A stretch of 7,791 bases of DNA. Origin: Candidatus Methanomethylophilaceae archaeon (GTDB lineage: Archaea > Thermoplasmatota > Thermoplasmata > Methanomassiliicoccales > Methanomethylophilaceae). The stretch covers positions 1 to 7,791 of the forward strand of contig JAFZXW010000026.1 of NCBI GenBank assembly GCA_017616575.1, in the 5' to 3' direction. Made by a program: the position numbers and the translations under genes. The first letter of the stretch is position 1; every line of letters starts with the position of its first letter. Positions 1 through 6,160 of this stretch are shown here, piece by piece. Under the pieces are notes generated by a model. That model did no database searches. It saw only the letters and a list, made by a program, of their open reading frames with translations, and was not told the DNA's origin.

Positions 1-705
1 GCCCCCGCCCATGTCGATGAAGTCCAGGCTTATGCCGAGGCCGGAGATCTGGTTGACCAGGTCCACCAGGACCTCCATCATGTCCATGAACGGCTCCACG
101 GACTGCCCTCCAGAGCCGATGTGGGCGTGTATCCCCCTGATGTCGAACCCGAGGTCCTTCGCCCTGGCGTACGTGTCGATGACCTCGTCCAAGGGGATCC
201 CGAACTTGGCGCCCTTGTTGCCGGTGATGACCTTCGCGCCGTGGCCGGATCCGACCCCGGGGGTGATCCTGAACGAGACGGGGTGCCCCGGGGCGATGGC
301 CGCCAGCCTTTCCATCTCCGACCTCGAGTCGATGTTGATCATCACTCCCAGGTCCGAGACCTCCTTGAGCTCGGCGTCGCTGACGTTGACCCCGGTGTAC
401 ATTATCCTGTCCGGGGAGAAGCCGGCCTTGAGGCAGGTCTTGACCTCCCCTATGGACACGGCGTCTATGCCGGAGCCCTCCTGTTCCAGCACCCTCAGGA
501 TGGCCAGGTTGGTGTTCGCCTTGCAGGCGTAATGCACCTTGGTGTCCATGAACCTGGAGAACGCGCCGTATATCGCGCGGTAGTTCTCCCTGAGCCTCTT
601 CTCGTCGGTGACGTACACCGGCGTGCCGAACTCGTCGGCTATCTCCACGGCGGACTTCCCGCCTATGAGCATCTGGCCGTCCTTGCTTTCGAACTCGCGC
701 ATCAT
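1..705 (-). CDS. lysA: Diaminopimelate decarboxylase, N-terminal 235 residues (cut by window edge)
   Basis: This PLP enzyme decarboxylates meso-diaminopimelate to L-lysine, the last step of the DAP pathway, in the cytoplasm. The visible part is the alanine-racemase-fold barrel of fold-type III decarboxylases. YACKANTN carries the PLP-binding lysine (K62), GIHAHIGS (191-198) is the conserved barrel motif, and DMGGG (231-235) starts the glycine loop that holds the PLP phosphate. The C-terminal beta domain and its substrate-binding Cys/Tyr lie outside the window; the family is usually about 400-430 residues. Two ATG codons are adjacent (705 and 702). I chose 705 because AGGTGA at 716-711 gives a Shine-Dalgarno 5 nt upstream. 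GTG at 714 is an in-frame alternative just after a TAG. It is the last visible gene of the lysine operon and is probably translationally coupled to aspartate kinase, whose frame runs across this gene. Confidence 0.95.
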   Translation of the reverse strand, partial: MMREFESKDGQMLIGGKSAVEIADEFGTPVYVTDEKRLRENYRAIYGAFSRFMDTKVHYACKANTNLAILRVLEQEGSGIDAVSIGEVKTCLKAGFSPDRIMYTGVNVSDAELKEVSDLGVMINIDSRSEMERLAAIAPGHPVSFRITPGVGSGHGAKVITGNKGAKFGIPLDEVIDTYARAKDLGFDIRGIHAHIGSGGQSVEPFMDMMEVLVDLVNQISGLGISLDFIDMGGG

Positions 706-712
706 ATCGCTC

Positions 713-2056
713 ACCTATGTACTTCCCATGCAGGATCCTGACGACGTCGATGACCTTGCTCATGGGCACCACGAAGTTGAGGGACACCTCGGACGCCCCC
801 TCGGAGATCATCTCGACGTTGGCGTCGGCCTCCTTCACGGCGGTGAAAATATCAGCGGAGACCCCGCACTTGCCCAGCAGGTTGTCGCCCACGGCGCATA
901 TCAGGGCCACGTGGTTCTTCACGTCGATCCTTTCGATCTCGTACCCTTCGAGGCAGTTCAGCTTCTTGAGGGTGCTCTTGACGTCGTTGCTGTGGACGAG
1001 GAATGCCACCGTCGAGAGCGATGTGGATATCGAGTAGATTATGGTGTCCGTCTCGGCGATGAGGTCGAGTATGCGGGCCACCATGGAGGGCTTGTACGCC
1101 ATCTCGGCGGAGCTTATCGTGATGATGGAGAGGTCGGTCTTGGCCGCCACGCTCCTCAGCAGCTCGTTCCTGGGCTTCCTGAGGTGGTGTATAAGGGTCC
1201 CGGGCTCCTCCGGCTTGAAGGAGTTCCTCACCTTGAGCGGGATGTGCTTCAGCCTCACGGGCTCGATCGTCCTGGGATGCAGGACCTTCGCCCCGAAGTA
1301 CGCGAGCTCCGCCGCCTCTCCGAAGTTCATCTCCTCTATCTTGATAGCGCCGGGGATTATCCTGGGGTCGGCGGACATGAACCCGTCGACGTCCGTCCAG
1401 ATCTCGAGCATGTCGGCGTTCACCGCGTTGGCCACGACGGCGGCCGCGTAGTCGGACCCTCCTCTACCGAAGGTCAGGGGCTTCCCGTCGGCGTTCACCC
1501 CGTAGTATCCTGTTATGACCGGCACGACGCCCATCGCGAGCATGGGCTTGACGTTCATGGTCATGCCGCTCTCGCTCAGCTGGAGGTTCGCGGACCCGGA
1601 GAGGGGATGCCCCTCCGCCACGATTCCCGCGTCCTCGGACGTGATGGCCTTCGCGTCCACGCCCATGCCCTTCAGGACGTGGGCCAGGAGCAGCGTGGAG
1701 AACCTCTCGCCCTGGCTGACCACCCCGTCCTTGTAGAACGGGTCGTCCCTGTCGCCGTTGACCGCCTGGTCGAACGACGCCATCCTCTTCTCGAACTCCC
1801 TCATGAAGGCTTCCAGCGCCTCGTCCTCGAACAGCTGCGTCGCGGCGGACACGTGCTTGTTCACGAACTGCTCCCTGGTCGACTTGTAGTCGAGGAGCGG
1901 GTTCTCCACTATGGAGACGAGGAAGTTCGTGACTCCGGACATGGCCGACGCCACGACGATCTTCTCCCCATCGGTGCCGGCGATTATCCCGGCCACCCTT
2001 CTCAATGCCTCTGGGGAGCCCACGCTGGTCCCCCCGAACTTCATCACGGTGATCAT
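713..2056 (-). CDS. Aspartate kinase with two ACT domains (no in-frame stop found)
   Basis: Aspartate kinase phosphorylates L-aspartate to aspartyl-phosphate, the committed step toward lysine, threonine and methionine. KFGGTS (6-11) opens the amino acid kinase fold, SQGERFS (114-120) and GRGGSDYAA (198-206) are nucleotide/substrate motifs, and WTDVDGFMSADPR (220-232) and ELAYFGAKVLHP (250-261) are family hallmarks. Two ACT regulatory domains follow (about 303-370 and 380-445), the usual site of amino-acid feedback. The start at 2056 gives a protein beginning MITVMKFGG and has GAGG 8 nt upstream, 22 nt after the dapA stop. Homology-like sequence ends near residue 448 (LHGKYIG), a normal length for the family. 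The given end is where that sequence ends, not a stop: the frame stays open to base 1 in a +1 phase to lysA, with an Arg/Gly/His-rich product that does not look like protein. TAG (717-715) and TGA (713-711) lie at this point in the other two frames. An indel or a lost stop is likely. Confidence 0.93.
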
Positions 2057-2078
2057 TTACGATGCCTCGTGTCTAGTG

Positions 2079-2954
2079 TCAGATGCCCAGGCTCTCCAAG
2101 ACCGGGTCAATGGCTGCCCTCCCCTTCTCGGACAGCGGCGTGAGCGGCAGCCTCGGGATCCCGGCGCCGAAGCCCATGCGCCCCATCACGTACTTGATGG
2201 GTATGGGGTTGCTCTCGCAGAACAGCGTCGTGAAGAGCGGGAGCAGCGTGTTGTGGATGTGGGTCGCGATGTCGAAGTTCCCTCCCCTCGCGTTGCATAC
2301 CATCTCGGAGACCAGCCCGGGGCAGCAGTTTGCCGCCACCGATATCACGCCGTCCGCCCCCAGGCACATCAGGGGGCGAGTGATGCTGTCGTCGCCGCTG
2401 AGGACCTCGAACCCGTCGGGCCTCTGGGTCAATATGGACTGGATCTGGGCCATGTTCCCGCTGGCCTCCTTCACCCCGGCGATCCCGGGGACCTCCGCTA
2501 GCCTCATGAGGGTGTCCACGTTGACGTTGCACCCCGTCCTCCCGGGGATGTTGTAGACTATCAGGGGGCAGTCCACGGCCTCCGCGATGGTCTTGTAATG
2601 GATGTACAGCCCTTCCTGGGTGGGCTTGACGCAGTAGGGGGATATGGAGAGCAGGCCGTCCGCCCCGAGGTCGGCCGCGCTCCTGCTGAGGGCCACCGCC
2701 TCGGTGGTGCTGTTGCTCCCCGCCCCGGCCAGGACCTTGGCCTTCTTGGCCTGGTCTATGACTATCTCCAGGACATGGACGTGCTCCTTGTGGCTCAGCG
2801 TCGCCGACTCCCCGGTGGACCCGCAGGGTATGAGGACGTTGACCCCGTTCTCCTCCTGGAAGTCCACCAGCCTCCTGAGGGCCTCCTCGTCAATGGACCC
2901 GTCCTTCCCGAACGGGGTGATCAAAGCTGTGCCGGTTCCTGCGAACAATTTCAT
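2079..2954 (-). CDS. dapA: 4-hydroxy-tetrahydrodipicolinate synthase (dihydrodipicolinate synthase)
   Basis: DapA condenses pyruvate with aspartate-semialdehyde, the first step specific to DAP/lysine synthesis. The 291-residue length is typical of this TIM-barrel family. GTGTALITPF begins the barrel, and CGSTGESATLSH (44-55) is the pyruvate-binding loop, with S46 where the E. coli enzyme has catalytic Thr44. SPY gives Y107, YNIPGRTG (134-141) gives the second catalytic Tyr (Y134) and Arg139, VKEASG (161-166) carries the Schiff-base lysine K162, and LSGDDS (185-190) is conserved. The start at 2954 overlaps the upstream regulator's stop as ATGA, and GGGGAGG lies directly before it. The frame stays open upstream to 3320, but that stretch is a shadow of the regulator. 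GSTGE loops also occur in related aldolases (N-acetylneuraminate lyase, KDG aldolase); placement between a regulator and aspartate kinase makes DapA much the better call. Confidence 0.95.
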   Translation of the reverse strand: MKLFAGTGTALITPFGKDGSIDEEALRRLVDFQEENGVNVLIPCGSTGESATLSHKEHVHVLEIVIDQAKKAKVLAGAGSNSTTEAVALSRSAADLGADGLLSISPYCVKPTQEGLYIHYKTIAEAVDCPLIVYNIPGRTGCNVNVDTLMRLAEVPGIAGVKEASGNMAQIQSILTQRPDGFEVLSGDDSITRPLMCLGADGVISVAANCCPGLVSEMVCNARGGNFDIATHIHNTLLPLFTTLFCESNPIPIKYVMGRMGFGAGIPRLPLTPLSEKGRAAIDPVLESLGI

Positions 2955-3373
2955 GCCTCCCCGAAGTGCTCCTTGAGAATCAGGCGGGTGCGGGTGCTCA
3001 GGATGTTGTCGTAGCGCCTGACCCTCTCGATGATGTCGTTGAGATGCTGGGATGATTCCACGTCTATTATGGCTATGATGTCCTGGTCGCCGGTGACCTC
3101 GAACACCGCCGTCACGCCGTCGTATCCGGCCAGCTCCCTGGCTATCTGCTGCGTGTCGGTGTTCACGTCTATCCTTATCTCGACCAGCGCCTTGACGTTC
3201 TTCGAGCTCGTCCTGATCGTGAAGCCGCGGATTACCCCTTCCTCGGTCATGCGGTGCACCCTGCTGCGGACCGTCCCCTCGGAGACGCCCAGCTGGTTCG
3301 CGATCTCGACGAAAGGACATCTGGAGTCCTTCTTCATGATCTCGATGATCTTCTTGTCAAGGTTGTCTATCAT
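2951..3373 (-). CDS. Lrp/AsnC-family transcriptional regulator, likely regulator of the lysine operon
   Basis: This is a 140-residue one-component DNA-binding regulator of the feast/famine type. Residues 1-50 form the winged helix-turn-helix, with a positioning helix near 21-29 and the recognition helix at about 31-46 (SEGTVRSRVHRMTEEGV). Residues about 62-135 form the RAM ligand-binding and oligomerisation domain, including the VTGDQDIIAIID strand-turn. The gene is the first of the lysine operon and its stop overlaps the dapA start by 4 nt, so regulator and enzyme should be made together. In Sulfolobus an Lrp-like protein, LysM, controls lysine genes in response to lysine; a similar role here is inferred from position, and I cannot show orthology. 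Start 3373 gives a full HTH and is preceded by GGGGAT, a weak match to an archaeal ribosome binding site. Autoregulation is likely, given the inverted repeats around the promoter. Confidence 0.93.
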   Translation of the reverse strand: MIDNLDKKIIEIMKKDSRCPFVEIANQLGVSEGTVRSRVHRMTEEGVIRGFTIRTSSKNVKALVEIRIDVNTDTQQIARELAGYDGVTAVFEVTGDQDIIAIIDVESSQHLNDIIERVRRYDNILSTRTRLILKEHFGEA

Positions 3374-3380
3374 GGTATCC

Positions 3381-3403
3381 CCGCGCAGCTCTCAGAGCCT
3401 GGC
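3381..3403 (-). promoter_or_regulatory. Inverted repeat at the predicted transcription start / leader of the lysine operon
   Basis: The plus strand reads GCGC-a-GCTCT-c-AGAGC-ctg-GCGC, a perfect inner 5-bp repeat with one central base and outer GCGC arms. It begins about 25 nt downstream of the TATA box, so it sits on the predicted transcription start and fills most of the short leader before the regulator's start codon. It could be a DNA operator for the Lrp-like protein or a small RNA hairpin next to the ribosome site. The sequence does not decide between these. Confidence 0.4.
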
Positions 3404-3420
3404 GCCCCCTATCGGTTTCA

Positions 3421-3430
3421 CTTATATAAA
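3421..3430 (-). promoter_or_regulatory. TATA box of the lysine operon promoter
   Basis: On the minus strand this reads TTTATATAAG, a strong archaeal TATA box in an AT-rich patch between GC-rich genes. Its centre at about 3426 predicts transcription starting near 3400, which gives a leader of about 27 nt before the regulator's ATG at 3373. It should drive the regulator, dapA, aspartate kinase and lysA. No strong purine-rich BRE is visible directly upstream, which would fit a promoter that needs an activator. Confidence 0.75.
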
Positions 3431-3441
3431 CAATGGTTAAT

Positions 3442-3457
3442 CGTCATTCGGATGACG
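3442..3457. promoter_or_regulatory. Inverted repeat upstream of the lysine-operon TATA box, candidate Lrp-type operator
   Basis: CGTCAT-TCGG-ATGACG is a perfect 6-bp inverted repeat with a 4-bp spacer. Its centre is about 24 bp upstream of the TATA centre, just outside the BRE position. Lrp-family dimers bind palindromes of about this size, and archaeal activators such as LysM and Ptr2 act from just upstream of the BRE. Read on the plus strand, the repeat is followed by five T residues and could resemble a terminator, but no plus-strand gene ends here. Confidence 0.45.
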
Positions 3458-3503
3458 TTTTTCACAGGACAAGTTGTGTAAAATAGGGTAAAGGGTTTGG
3501 TAT

Positions 3504-3520
3504 TCTGCGGATTCCGCAGA
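3504..3520 (-). terminator. Hairpin just after the mscS stop, likely transcription terminator
   Basis: TCTGCGG-ATT-CCGCAGA is a perfect 7-bp stem with a 3-nt loop, beginning one base after the stop codon of the channel gene. On the minus strand it is followed by a pyrimidine/T-containing stretch (CCCTTTACCC, then ATTTTA) across 3482-3497. This fits an end for the channel transcript before the lysine promoter. Archaeal termination relies mainly on T-runs, so the stem may act in mRNA 3'-end stability, or as another protein-binding site. Confidence 0.5.
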
Positions 3521-3521
3521 T

Positions 3522-5114
3522 TCAGTCCAATTCGTCCCACGGCCTTTTGCGGCCGTCACAGTTCTTCAGGGTGATCTCGTACTTGGTGTACGGGATCTCG
3601 ATGTCGTTCTCCTTGAACAGCTGGAATATCCTCTCCCTAAGCTCGCCGGCGTAGGTCCCGCTGTCGTCGAAGTTGTCCACGTACACCGCCAGGCGGAGCT
3701 CTATCCCGGAGTCCTGGAAGTCCGTGAGCCTCACGGATGGCATCGTCCTGGACCCGTCCACGACCGCATGGGGGTGCTCCATACCGGCCTTGGTCATCAG
3801 CTCCTTCGCCTTGGCCAGGTCGGCCTCGTACGCGATGGTCATGTACACGTACACCCTGAACTCCGGGGTCTCCCTGGTCACGTTGACTATCGTGGCGGAG
3901 GTGAGGGTGTTGTTCGGCATGGTGACCACCTGGTCTTTCTCCCAGGTGTACAGCTCGGTGAACATGAGCTTGACCTTCTTGATGATGTACACCGTGTTGT
4001 TGATCTTGATGAAGTCGCCCTTCCTGAACGGGCGGGTGGACAGCAGTATGATTCCGCTGAAGAACTGGCTGAGGATGTTCTGGGCGCCCATGGTTATTCC
4101 CAGGGTGACCACTCCCGCGCTCATCAGCAGCCCCGCGAAGTCCACGCCCAGGCTGGCCAGTATCGCGGTGACCGCCACCACGGAGATGACTATCTGGCCG
4201 ATCATCTTGAACAGGGGGAGGAGGGAGCTGTCCAGGCCTCCCACGACCCCGGCGTCGTCGACGGTCTTGAGGACGGCGGACATGATGAACACGTAGATGC
4301 GCCATGCCAGGACCGCTCCAATGCAGACGTAGACGAACACGGACACCGCGCTTATGACGTGGCATACCTCCGGGCTGGCGCCGATGATCTGGGCGCACAG
4401 GTTCAAGGAGAACACGAACATCAGCACGCTCATTATCTTGGTGACCGACTTCCTCAGATTGACCTTCTCCAGCTTGGAGACCTTGTCGTTGAAGTGCCTG
4501 GTCAGCAGGGGGATTAGGATGTAGCAGAGCAGGACGTTGGCCAGCAGCATGAGGATCAGCGTGGCCAGGGACGCGAACCACGGCTCCCCCAGGGCGCCCT
4601 CCAGGCTGTTGGGGATGAACCCGAAGAACTTGTTGTACGCGTTGTCAGTGTAATACAGGGAGGTGATGTTGACATGGAGGGTAAGGTCCACCTCGTAGCC
4701 GATGGACCCCTCGAAGCCGTCCAGGTATTGGACGTATACCGTCATCGGGATGCTGTAGGACCCGGTGTTGGCGTATTCCAGCGTCTTGACGATCAGATCG
4801 TCGGAGACGTAATCGCGGGGCTCCACGTCGATGCTCCCGGTCTCGCATTTCACCACGGCTGTGCCCTCGAGGGTGCTGGTGTCGAAGACGACGGCGACGG
4901 GGACGTCCAGCTCGTTGAACACGTATACCCTCAGATGGCGCTGGCTGTTGCTGCTCATGTCTATCGCGGGTATGTCGGAGCTGATGGACGAGTCGAACCT
5001 GACCTCCGGTATGCTTATGCGCACGTCTTCGCCCGTCCCGCCGTCCGAAGCCGATGGGACGACGGCGATTGCGAGAATCGCGATAAGGAGGATAGCCGCC
5101 GTTCTAACCTTCAT
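3522..5114 (-). CDS. MscS-family mechanosensitive ion channel with extracytoplasmic N-terminal domain
   Basis: This is a membrane channel of the small-conductance mechanosensitive type, which opens under membrane tension to release solutes during osmotic downshock. From start 5114 it has 530 residues. Residues 1-22 are a signal peptide or membrane anchor. About 23-178 is a beta-rich extracytoplasmic domain with repeated alternating hydrophobic strands. Membrane helices follow at about 180-205, 227-247, 253-280, 303-322 and 325-358. The last is the glycine/alanine-rich pore helix ending in STRPFRKGDFI (359-369), the MscS signature. A cytoplasmic beta domain (TMPNNTL, 398-404) and a C-terminal alpha/beta domain complete it. 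An upstream in-frame ATG at 5153 is rejected: it would place the TATA box inside the gene and precede a perfect signal sequence. There is no Shine-Dalgarno and the TATA centre lies about 23 nt upstream, so the mRNA is probably leaderless. The extracytoplasmic domain is not recognised; an Ig-like/NEW3-type fold is a guess. Confidence 0.92.
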   Translation of the reverse strand: MKVRTAAILLIAILAIAVVPSASDGGTGEDVRISIPEVRFDSSISSDIPAIDMSSNSQRHLRVYVFNELDVPVAVVFDTSTLEGTAVVKCETGSIDVEPRDYVSDDLIVKTLEYANTGSYSIPMTVYVQYLDGFEGSIGYEVDLTLHVNITSLYYTDNAYNKFFGFIPNSLEGALGEPWFASLATLILMLLANVLLCYILIPLLTRHFNDKVSKLEKVNLRKSVTKIMSVLMFVFSLNLCAQIIGASPEVCHVISAVSVFVYVCIGAVLAWRIYVFIMSAVLKTVDDAGVVGGLDSSLLPLFKMIGQIVISVVAVTAILASLGVDFAGLLMSAGVVTLGITMGAQNILSQFFSGIILLSTRPFRKGDFIKINNTVYIIKKVKLMFTELYTWEKDQVVTMPNNTLTSATIVNVTRETPEFRVYVYMTIAYEADLAKAKELMTKAGMEHPHAVVDGSRTMPSVRLTDFQDSGIELRLAVYVDNFDDSGTYAGELRERIFQLFKENDIEIPYTKYEITLKNCDGRKRPWDELD

Positions 5115-5132
5115 GGATACGGGATATTCGGA

Positions 5133-5140
5133 ATATATAT
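5133..5140. promoter_or_regulatory. Symmetric ATATATAT box shared by divergent genes
   Basis: This self-complementary 8-mer lies almost exactly midway between the mscS start (ATG, first base 5114, minus) and the peptidase start (ATG, first base 5162, plus). Its centre is about 23 and 26 nt from the two start codons, the normal TATA-to-start distance in archaea. No Shine-Dalgarno precedes either gene, so both transcripts would begin at or within a few bases of the ATG. It overlaps a second dyad, ATATTC-G-GAATAT, at 5124-5136. No other TATA-like sequence is present in the 47-nt gap. Confidence 0.65.
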
Positions 5141-5161
5141 CAAAACGTTGCATTGCTTCCC

Positions 5162-6130
5162 ATGTGTTTAGACACCGCCCTGTGGGCGTTCCTCACGGCG
5201 TCCTCGGCCGCCATGATGATGTCGGCGGGGTTCTGGGACGTCCGCATAAGGCGGGTCCCCGACTGGCACTGGGCGGTGATCGCCGCGATCGGGATAATCT
5301 GCTCGTCTTTCCTGGCGTGGGGGAAGGCCCCGGACCTGTCGGTTCTAGCGTACGCGGCCTCCTCCTCCATGCTGGCGGCGTACATGCTGTCGGAGAGGGT
5401 CCCTGGAATCCTGGCTCTGCCGGCGGCTTTCGCAGTCTCGGCGTGGGCGTGGGCGGAGACCGGGTATGCGGGGCTGTTTGGCCCCGGGATCGCCTTCGCC
5501 GCCTTCCTTTGCATGTACGTTTCGGGGCTGATAAGGGGAGGGGCGGACGCGAAGGCGCTGATGTCCTTGTCTCTCGCGTTCCCTTCGTACCCGGATATCG
5601 GCGGCCTCCCCTTATTTTGGCCTCCGTCGTGGCCGGCCGCCTCGTTCCTCTGCCTCCCGCTGTCGGTGCTTGCCCTCGCGGCCATCCTTACATCAGTCCC
5701 GATGCTGTTCATAGGGGCGCGCAACGCGTTCCAGGGACGGCAGGGCAGGGGCATGTTCACGGAGTTCCCCATGCCGACGTCCGAGGCGAGGTCCTCCTTC
5801 GTGTGGACGCTGCAGGACGTCGAGGACGGGGCCGTCGTGCGCACCGCCCCTTCGGACGATCCCGGGGCCATAAGCCGGTTGGAGGGGGCCGGGGTCCAGA
5901 CGGTGACGGTCACCCCGATGGTGCCGTTCGTCGCGTTCCTGGCCGCGGGACTCCTGGTCGCTGTTTTGTTGGGGAACCCGCTCTTCGCGCTGTTCCGAGA
6001 AAAGGGGCCGGGTTGCGGACGGCTTCCGGATCATGTCCGTCCCGGCACCATGTACGCTATCGGCATCCTGTATAAAAAATATTGGATGTATATTCCATTA
6101 CGGGGCATTACCTACAATATTCTTATATAA
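5162..6130 (+). CDS. Archaeal prepilin/preflagellin peptidase (A24 family, FlaK/PibD-like)
   Basis: This is a membrane aspartyl protease that cleaves class III signal peptides from archaeal pilins, archaellins or related surface proteins on the cytoplasmic side. The two catalytic aspartates are visible: D26 in FWDVRIRRVPDW (24-35) and D129 in GGADAK (126-131), the archaeal form of the GxGD motif. Hydrophobic helices cover about 10-22, 38-53, 62-76, 82-98, 105-123 and 162-184. A soluble loop follows, then TPMVPFVAFLAAGLL (251-265), which matches the archaeal A24 C-terminal domain. Start 5162 is preferred over TTG at 5153 because the TATA spacing fits a leaderless mRNA. The family normally ends soon after the last helix, but here about 44 more residues continue (from near 279) through an AT-rich stretch that resembles intergenic DNA, so the tail may be readthrough after loss of the original stop. 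No pilin or secretion gene is adjacent, so the substrate is unknown. Confidence 0.9.
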   Translation: MCLDTALWAFLTASSAAMMMSAGFWDVRIRRVPDWHWAVIAAIGIICSSFLAWGKAPDLSVLAYAASSSMLAAYMLSERVPGILALPAAFAVSAWAWAETGYAGLFGPGIAFAAFLCMYVSGLIRGGADAKALMSLSLAFPSYPDIGGLPLFWPPSWPAASFLCLPLSVLALAAILTSVPMLFIGARNAFQGRQGRGMFTEFPMPTSEARSSFVWTLQDVEDGAVVRTAPSDDPGAISRLEGAGVQTVTVTPMVPFVAFLAAGLLVAVLLGNPLFALFREKGPGCGRLPDHVRPGTMYAIGILYKKYWMYIPLRGITYNILI

Positions 6131-6160
6131 CCTTTTTATCTTACTATATTAAGTTTATGT
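6131..6160 (+). terminator. T-rich terminator of the peptidase gene
   Basis: Directly after the peptidase TAA, the plus strand has CC, then TTTTT (6133-6137), then more T-rich sequence (ATCTTAC, AAGTTTATGTTTAC). Runs of T without a strong stem are the usual archaeal termination signal. It overlaps the last codons of the convergent radical SAM gene. For that gene, read on the minus strand, a run of six T at 6079-6074 inside the peptidase tail could play the same role. Confidence 0.45.

Noticed and set aside
715..717. TAG just before lysA as a possible pyrrolysine codon
   Set aside because: Some related archaea decode TAG, but upstream of this TAG the lysA frame is not protein-like, and the aspartate kinase frame does not read it as a codon.
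608..2143. A 511-codon open frame on the plus strand opposite lysA and aspartate kinase
   Set aside because: Its product is rich in His, Arg, Gly and Leu without motifs, while the opposite strand encodes two clear enzymes. It is a shadow caused by high GC and few stop codons.
2079..3320. A 413-codon minus-strand frame that would extend DapA by 122 residues
   Set aside because: The extra part is an Arg/Gly-rich shadow of the regulator in another frame. DapA begins at 2954 with a normal N-terminus and an ATGA overlap.
3442..3462. Hairpin plus T run as a plus-strand intrinsic terminator
   Set aside because: No plus-strand gene ends nearby; the position next to the lysine promoter makes an operator more sensible.
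5140..5913. A 257-codon minus-strand frame opposite the prepilin peptidase
   Set aside because: It has no domain features and would start at the end of the peptidase gene. The plus-strand frame has both catalytic aspartates and membrane helices.
4831..6075. A 414-codon plus-strand frame spanning the mscS start and the peptidase
   Set aside because: It crosses the divergent promoter and is antisense to the MscS signal peptide and out of frame with the peptidase. It has no recognisable domains.
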